Shown: positions 14,181-17,258 of the stretch, one piece after another
How positions within the stretch are numbered: position 1 is the stretch's first letter
How the letters are laid out: each line of letters begins with the position of its first letter
Assembly (NCBI GenBank): GCA_023433445.1
Contig: JAEZCS010000200.1
Coordinates: forward strand, 1-17,258
Direction of reading: 5' to 3'
From: Pseudomonadota bacterium
GTDB lineage: Bacteria > Pseudomonadota > Alphaproteobacteria > Sphingomonadales > Sphingomonadaceae
Length of the DNA: 17,258 bases
Notes under the pieces: model-generated
The model's input: only the letters and a program-made list of their open reading frames with translations
What the model was told of the DNA's origin: nothing
Database searches by the model: none
Translations under genes and position numbers: made by a program

Positions 14181-15464
14181 TCAGCTCGCCAGTTCAAGCG
14201 CGGTGGCGCGGCTGCCGGGCGTGCGGAACTGGCGGGGCCCCTGATCGACGCGGAAGGGGGCGAGGCGGTCGGCGGGCGGGGTTTTTTCCTGCCCGACTAT
14301 GAAGGCGCGGCCGGTGCGGCCTGAGCCGGTGGGATTGGCACCGGGCTCGTCCGACCAGCGATATTGCGCGTCGAACGCGATGAGCGGGATGAGCAGCGCG
14401 CGATCGCCCATTTGCACCGGTGCGATCTGGTCGTGCAGGAGGCGCAACTCGCCGGTCAGGCTGTGGCTTTGCCCCGGTGCGAGCGAAACGGCGGAGTGCG
14501 CGGGCAACCCGACGGCTCCGGCGAAAAACTGCTGCAGCTGCGCTTGCTGATTGGCATCGGCATTGGCGATGAAGGTGCGGATCAGAATGTCGTCCGCGAT
14601 ATGCTCGCCGCGATTATGGAGGGTCAGATGATAGCCGATCGTGGCGCCCATCAGCGAGAGGCGGGCGCTGCGCACTTCGAGAGTGAGGTCTATCCATGGC
14701 CGACCGGCTGTTGCAGCGGCGGGCTTCGGGGAGGGTGCGCCAGGCTGAGGGGCGGGTGCAGGATTAACCGGCTTCGTCGTTGCTGGAGCGGGCGGCACAG
14801 GGGCCGGTTTTGCAGCCGCAGGGGAAGGCGCAGAAGGCTGAGGGGGCGGCGCGGCCTCCGGCTCTTCATGGGTTTGCTGCTGTTCGTCGGGACGGCGGCG
14901 CAGCAACAGGAAGGCGGCGGCAAGAGCTGCCGCGAGGAGCGCGATGGCGCCAGCGATCCAGCCCCAGGAGGAGGATTCGGCAGCGGCGGCAGGCGGCGGC
15001 TCGTTGGCGGGCGTTGCGGGAGCCGCAGGAGCCGGTGCAGGCTCGGCTTGCGGTGCGGCCGGTTCGGCTGGAGCCGTCTGGGGCTCTGGCGATTGCTGCG
15101 TCGGTGCCTCGGGCGCGGCGCTGCTGCTTTCGGGCTCGCGCGCCGGAGCGGCGGGTTCGGCGGGGGCCGGACGGGGCGTCGCGGTGGCGGGGCGCTGCGG
15201 CTGGGCAGAGGGGGTAGGTTGCGGTTGGGGTTGCGGCTGCACGACCACCGGGGGAGGCGGCGTGATGACAGGCGTGCTGGCCTGCGGCGTTACAGGCGCG
15301 CCGCGAAACACGTCCAGTTCCGGTCCTTGACGGTTAGGATCGGCAGGCGGCTGAGAGGTGCGTGGCAGGCTGAAGACCGGATCGCTGCCGCCCTGCTCCT
15401 GCGCGAGCGACGGCGTGGCCAGCAGCAGCGGCAAGGCAATCAGACTGGCAGGACGCATCCCCAT
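14181..15464 (-). CDS. Proline-rich single-pass membrane protein of unknown function
   Basis: No family recognised. With the start at 15464 the product has 427 residues. A signal peptide (1-21, ending TPSLA before QEQ) is followed by an extracytoplasmic region to about 165, mostly Pro, Ala, Glu and Gln with a VVVQPQPQPQPT stretch. One membrane helix (about 168-188, WIAGAIALLAAALAAAFLLL) ends in RRRP. A second Pro/Ala-rich linker (195-255) leads to a folded C-terminal domain (256-427) beginning RPWIDLTLEVRSARLSLMGATIGY, which looks beta-rich (LTLHNRGEHIADDILIRTF). The positive-inside rule puts that domain in the cytoplasm. Alternative ATGs are at 15512 and 15536; the last would leave only 29 bases to the divergent queF. 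No good ribosome-binding site helps the choice. A tethered envelope-spanning or scaffold role is a guess. Confidence 0.75.
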   Translation of the reverse strand: MGMRPASLIALPLLLATPSLAQEQGGSDPVFSLPRTSQPPADPNRQGPELDVFRGAPVTPQASTPVITPPPPVVVQPQPQPQPTPSAQPQRPATATPRPAPAEPAAPAREPESSSAAPEAPTQQSPEPQTAPAEPAAPQAEPAPAPAAPATPANEPPPAAAAESSSWGWIAGAIALLAAALAAAFLLLRRRPDEQQQTHEEPEAAPPPQPSAPSPAAAKPAPVPPAPATTKPVNPAPAPQPGAPSPKPAAATAGRPWIDLTLEVRSARLSLMGATIGYHLTLHNRGEHIADDILIRTFIANADANQQAQLQQFFAGAVGLPAHSAVSLAPGQSHSLTGELRLLHDQIAPVQMGDRALLIPLIAFDAQYRWSDEPGANPTGSGRTGRAFIVGQEKTPPADRLAPFRVDQGPRQFRTPGSRATALELAS

Positions 15465-15565
15465 GGCAAGCAGCCAAGGCAATGATGACGCTGAACGGGC
15501 GGTGAATGGCATGGCGGGATCGGGTTGCGGTGACATTAGGTGTGCAATGGCGTAGATGGCCGGTC

Positions 15566-16033
15566 ATGACCGATATACCCCAAAGCCTGACACCGATCCA
15601 TCTGGGGCAGAGCAGCGCGTTGCCTGCGAGCCCGGAAGAGGCGGTTCTCGACTATGTGCCCAATCCTCGTCCCGGAAAGCCGTATCTGGTGCGGTTCACC
15701 GCGCCGGAATTTACATCGCTTTGCCCGGTGACGGGGCAGCCGGACTTCGCCCATCTCGTGATCGACTATGCGCCCGCGGCGACGATCGTCGAATCAAAGT
15801 CGCTGAAGCTGTTCCTGGGGGCGTTTCGCAACCACGCCGCTTTCCATGAGGATTGCACGGTGGGAATCGGCGAGCGGCTTTTCGCCGAGATGCGGCCCTT
15901 GTGGCTGCGGATCGGGGGCTATTGGTATCCGCGTGGCGGGATTCCGATCGATGTGTTCTGGCAGTCGGGTGAGCCGCCTGCGGGGCTGTGGCTGCCCGCG
16001 CAGGATGTGCCTGGGTATCGCGGGCGGGGGTAG
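15566..16033 (+). CDS. queF: NADPH-dependent 7-cyano-7-deazaguanine reductase
   Basis: Reduces preQ0 to preQ1 in queuosine synthesis for tRNA. The product has 155 residues, the short unimodular QueF type. The catalytic Cys53 and Asp60 lie in FTSLCPVTGQPDF. The signature ESKSLKLFLGAFRNHAAFHED (76-96) carries the NADPH and substrate contacts, including Glu95. PRGGIPIDVFW (122-132) is the C-terminal hallmark. ATG 15566 gives the normal N-terminus; the frame extending to 15506 has no support. There is no ribosome-binding site, and a weak promoter-like pair (GTGACA at 15530, TAGATG at 15553, 17 bases apart) would give a nearly leaderless mRNA. No preQ1 riboswitch is apparent. The gene is divergent from the proline-rich protein. 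Confidence 0.95.
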   Translation: MTDIPQSLTPIHLGQSSALPASPEEAVLDYVPNPRPGKPYLVRFTAPEFTSLCPVTGQPDFAHLVIDYAPAATIVESKSLKLFLGAFRNHAAFHEDCTVGIGERLFAEMRPLWLRIGGYWYPRGGIPIDVFWQSGEPPAGLWLPAQDVPGYRGRG

Positions 16034-16041
16034 GCTACCCC
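16027..16041 (+). other. Small palindrome across the queF stop codon
   Basis: GGGGTAG and CTACCCC flank a single base, forming at best a GGGGTA/TACCCC hairpin with a 3-base loop. It has no T-run. It may stabilise the mRNA end but is too small to call a terminator. Confidence 0.25.
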
Positions 16042-16047
16042 TCCAGT

Positions 16048-16079
16048 ATAGCCGCCTGATGTTCGGCATAGCCGCCTGA
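16048..16079 (+). repeat. 12-base direct repeat at the left border of the palindrome element
   Basis: ATAGCCGCCTGA occurs at 16048-16059 and again at 16068-16079, 20 bases apart start to start. The second copy runs into the left arm of the first palindrome (TGAG...). It may be a local duplication from insertion or replication slippage. Confidence 0.7.
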
Positions 16080-16151
16080 GATCCCAGCCTGCGCTGGGAT
16101 GACGGCGTTTTTCCTTTTTGCGTCATGCCAGCGCAGGCTGGCATCTCATGA
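16075..16151 (+). repeat. REPIN-like doublet A (two inverted palindromes), left of the GIY-YIG gene
   Basis: Palindrome 1 (16077-16104) is TGAG-ATCCCAGC-CTGC-GCTGGGAT-GACG. Palindrome 2 (16121-16148) is its inverse with one paired change: CGTC-ATGCCAGC-GCAG-GCTGGCAT-CTCA. A 16-base T-rich spacer lies between. Each makes an 8-bp stem with a 4-base loop, and the two together can also pair into one long hairpin, as in REPIN elements. The element ends in CTCATGA, 21 bases before the GIY-YIG start codon. Its folded form could also act as a transcription stop for queF. Confidence 0.85.
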
Positions 16152-16172
16152 GACCAGGATCGACATCGCTCG

Positions 16173-16460
16173 ATGCGTCGTAGCTGGACTTACATTATGA
16201 CTAATAAGCCGCGTGGCGTGCTGTATGTTGGTGTGACCAGCGACATTGCCGCGCGCGTCGATCAGCATCGGCGTGGCGAAGGCTCGGCCTTTTGCCGGAG
16301 ATATAATCTGCGCCGGCTTGTGCTTGCCGAGGAGCATGGGGAGATCGACTTCGCCATCGCTCGCGAGAAGGCGCTGAAAGCCTGGAAGCGGGATTGGAAG
16401 ATCGCGTTGATCGAAGCGAGCAATCCTGAGTGGCGGGACTTGTTTAATTTCCTTTTGTAG
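16173..16460 (+). CDS. GIY-YIG nuclease-family protein, small single-domain type
   Basis: A complete 95-residue GIY-YIG domain with no added DNA-binding domain, related to the small YhbQ/UPF0213-like group. The two strand motifs are TYIM (6-9, GIY position) and LYVGVT (17-22, YIG position). The conserved Arg28 in SDIAARVDQH, His32, and Glu65 in AREKALKAWKRDWK supply the expected catalytic side chains, and the end EASNPEWRDLF is typical of the group. Nothing is truncated or frameshifted. AGGA at 16156-16159 is a distant ribosome-binding site. The gene is bracketed by doublets A and B, whose edges lie 21 and 3 bases from its ends. Single-stranded or cruciform DNA of those palindromes is a possible substrate, but this is inference. 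Confidence 0.9.
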   Translation: MRRSWTYIMTNKPRGVLYVGVTSDIAARVDQHRRGEGSAFCRRYNLRRLVLAEEHGEIDFAIAREKALKAWKRDWKIALIEASNPEWRDLFNFLL

Positions 16461-16463
16461 TGG

Positions 16464-16537
16464 CCTGAGATCCCAGCTTGCGCTGGGATGACGATAAACC
16501 CTTTTACGCCATGCCAGCGGAGACCGGCATCTCATGA
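16464..16537 (+). repeat. REPIN-like doublet B, right of the GIY-YIG gene
   Basis: Same layout and orientation as doublet A. Palindrome 3 (16466-16493) is TGAG-ATCCCAGC-TTGC-GCTGGGAT-GACG, almost identical to palindrome 1. Palindrome 4 (16511-16534) begins ATGCCAGC and ends GGCATCTCA, but its second arm has drifted (ACCGGCAT), leaving a 5-bp outer stem ATGCC/GGCAT. The spacer contains CCCTTTTACGCC against CCTTTTTGCGTC in doublet A, so the whole 74- to 77-base unit is homologous, not only the palindromes. It starts 3 bases after the nuclease stop codon and could terminate its transcript. Confidence 0.82.
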
Positions 16538-16719
16538 TGGGTCGCCGTGACGATTTGATCCGTCCACTTATTAAACAAACGCACAAATATTTTCGTCGAA
16601 CATCATCGCCCCCTGTTCCAACCGCTTGACCCGCGCGCGGAAAGGTTCGATCCCGCAACTATCATGGCACATGGCCGCCCGGGCCGTGCCGTTCTCAACG
16701 TGTCGGAGTTGCGAACCAG
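16538..16719 (+). promoter_or_regulatory. Upstream region of the M1 peptidase gene
   Basis: A non-coding gap with an AT-rich island at about 16567-16593 (TTATTAAAC, AAATATTTT) in otherwise GC-rich DNA, and a TTGACC at 16626-16631. No -10 box sits at a proper distance from either, so exact promoter elements cannot be assigned. A promoter for the peptidase gene is expected here because the upstream gene ends in a structured repeat. Confidence 0.35.
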
Positions 16720-17258
16720 ATGTCTCTTACGAAATTATCGTCCCTTCTGCTTGCGGCCGCGCCGCTTGCCCTTGTTCAGCCTGCGGTGGCGCAGACGCCG
16801 ACCGGGCCTGCGCCGGGGATCACGACGCAGTTGCCCCGTGGCGCGGCGCCCGGTCATTATGCGATCGAGGTGGTGCCCGATGCGGCGAACCTCAAATTCA
16901 CGGGCAAGGTGACGATCGACCTCCATGTTGCGCAGGCGATGCCGGCGCTGGTGCTGAATGCGGCGGACCTGAGCATCGGCAGCGTCACGCTGACCCCGGC
17001 GAAGGGCAAGGCGATGGCCGGTTCGGCCAAGGTCGATGCGGACGCGCAGACGGTGACGCTGGATTTCGGCAAGCCGGTGCAGCCGGGCGCCTACAAGCTG
17101 AACATCGCCTATGGCGGCGTCATCAACACGCAGGCGAACGGGATGTTCGCGCTGGATTACAATGATAATGCCGGGGCCAAGAAGCGGGCGCTGTTCACCC
17201 AGTTCGAGGCGCCGGACGCGCGGCGGTTCGTGCCGAGTTTCGACGAGCCGAGCTACAA
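16720..17258 (+). CDS. M1-family metallopeptidase, secreted (3' end outside window)
   Basis: The ATG at 16720 has GGAG at 16705-16708 and opens a frame that stays open to the right edge, giving 179 full codons. A signal peptide (MSLTKLSSLLLAAAPLALVQPAVA, residues 1-24) precedes QTPTGPAPG. The rest is the N-terminal beta-saddle domain of M1 aminopeptidases: GHYAIEVVPDAANLKFTGKV (about 47-66), a GGVINTQANGMF segment, and the signature TQFEAPDARRFVPSFDEPSY just before the edge, where Arg and the DEP motif are conserved. The catalytic GAMEN and HExxH motifs would lie beyond the window, so activity cannot be checked. It is probably a periplasmic aminopeptidase N-like enzyme used in peptide scavenging. 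Confidence 0.92.
   Translation, partial: MSLTKLSSLLLAAAPLALVQPAVAQTPTGPAPGITTQLPRGAAPGHYAIEVVPDAANLKFTGKVTIDLHVAQAMPALVLNAADLSIGSVTLTPAKGKAMAGSAKVDADAQTVTLDFGKPVQPGAYKLNIAYGGVINTQANGMFALDYNDNAGAKKRALFTQFEAPDARRFVPSFDEPSY

Noticed and set aside
14364..15485. A 373-codon plus-strand frame rich in Gly and Arg
   Set aside because: It is the complement of the Pro/Ala-rich coding sequence on the minus strand; GC-rich proline codons read backwards give Gly and Arg.
15465..15565. A preQ1 riboswitch before queF
   Set aside because: No leader with the small pseudoknot pattern is seen; the intergenic space is about 100 bases or less and any promoter seems to lie next to the start codon.
15794..16144. 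A minus-strand frame starting MPACAGMT and containing SSQRRLGSQ
   Set aside because: These peptides are the translation of the palindromic repeats, followed by the antisense of queF; not a gene.
16077..16493. A CRISPR-like reading of the repeats
   Set aside because: Only four palindromes in inverted pairs, with a gene between and no regular spacers; no cas gene is present.
16146..16658. A 170-codon minus-strand frame over the GIY-YIG gene and doublet B
   Set aside because: It is antisense to a recognisable nuclease domain and includes repeat translation; no ribosome-binding site or domain.
16626..17165. A 179-codon plus-strand frame overlapping the M1 peptidase
   Set aside because: It is out of frame with the clear signal peptide and M1 signature; Cys/Gly/Arg-rich composition is that of a shifted frame.

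Overview
The window is GC-rich chromosomal DNA from an alphaproteobacterium, most likely a sphingomonad (Sphingobium/Sphingomonas type). The evidence is the aa3 oxidase assembly cluster (ctaD-ctaB-small ORF-ctaG-ctaE-surf1) followed by thrC, a carotenoid hydroxylase, an alphaproteobacterial-size QueF, and short palindromes of the ATCCCAGC...GCTGGGAT type. The genus is inferred from gene order and protein character; no database search was done. Almost everything is housekeeping. I saw no rRNA, tRNA, CRISPR array, transposase or prophage gene.

Left part, + strand (1-4787): cytochrome c oxidase. The window opens inside ctaD (subunit I), followed by ctaB (heme O synthase), a 43-residue membrane protein overlapping both neighbours, ctaG (Cu chaperone, Cox11 type) and ctaE (subunit III). 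A strong intrinsic terminator follows ctaE. After it come a doubtful small ORF and a SURF1-family assembly factor. Together these genes supply the catalytic core, the heme and the copper for one aa3-type terminal oxidase.

Centre (4832-9974): thrC (threonine synthase, +) overlaps a RlmI-like SAM methyltransferase gene by 4 bases. Converging on these from the right is a minus-strand set read nadD-rsfS-rlmH-envC: NAD synthesis, ribosome silencing, 23S rRNA methylation, and a LytM-type cell-wall factor with degenerate zinc sites.

Minus-strand block (10010-14014): sseA, metC and an MscS-type channel gene are joined by 4-base stop/start overlaps, with crtZ (carotenoid beta-hydroxylase) 134 bases downstream. 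sseA and metC suggest a cysteine/cystathionine sulfur module. A G-quadruplex motif lies just upstream of sseA.

Right part (14124-17258): a proline-rich membrane protein of unknown function is divergent from queF (queuosine synthesis). Then comes the most unusual element of the window: a complete 95-residue GIY-YIG nuclease gene tightly bracketed by two homologous 75-base doublets of inverted palindromes in the same orientation. It resembles a REPIN/RAYT pair with a GIY-YIG enzyme in place of the transposase. A diverged relative of the palindrome lies at 14124-14171. The window ends inside a secreted M1-family metallopeptidase gene, which is open at the right edge.
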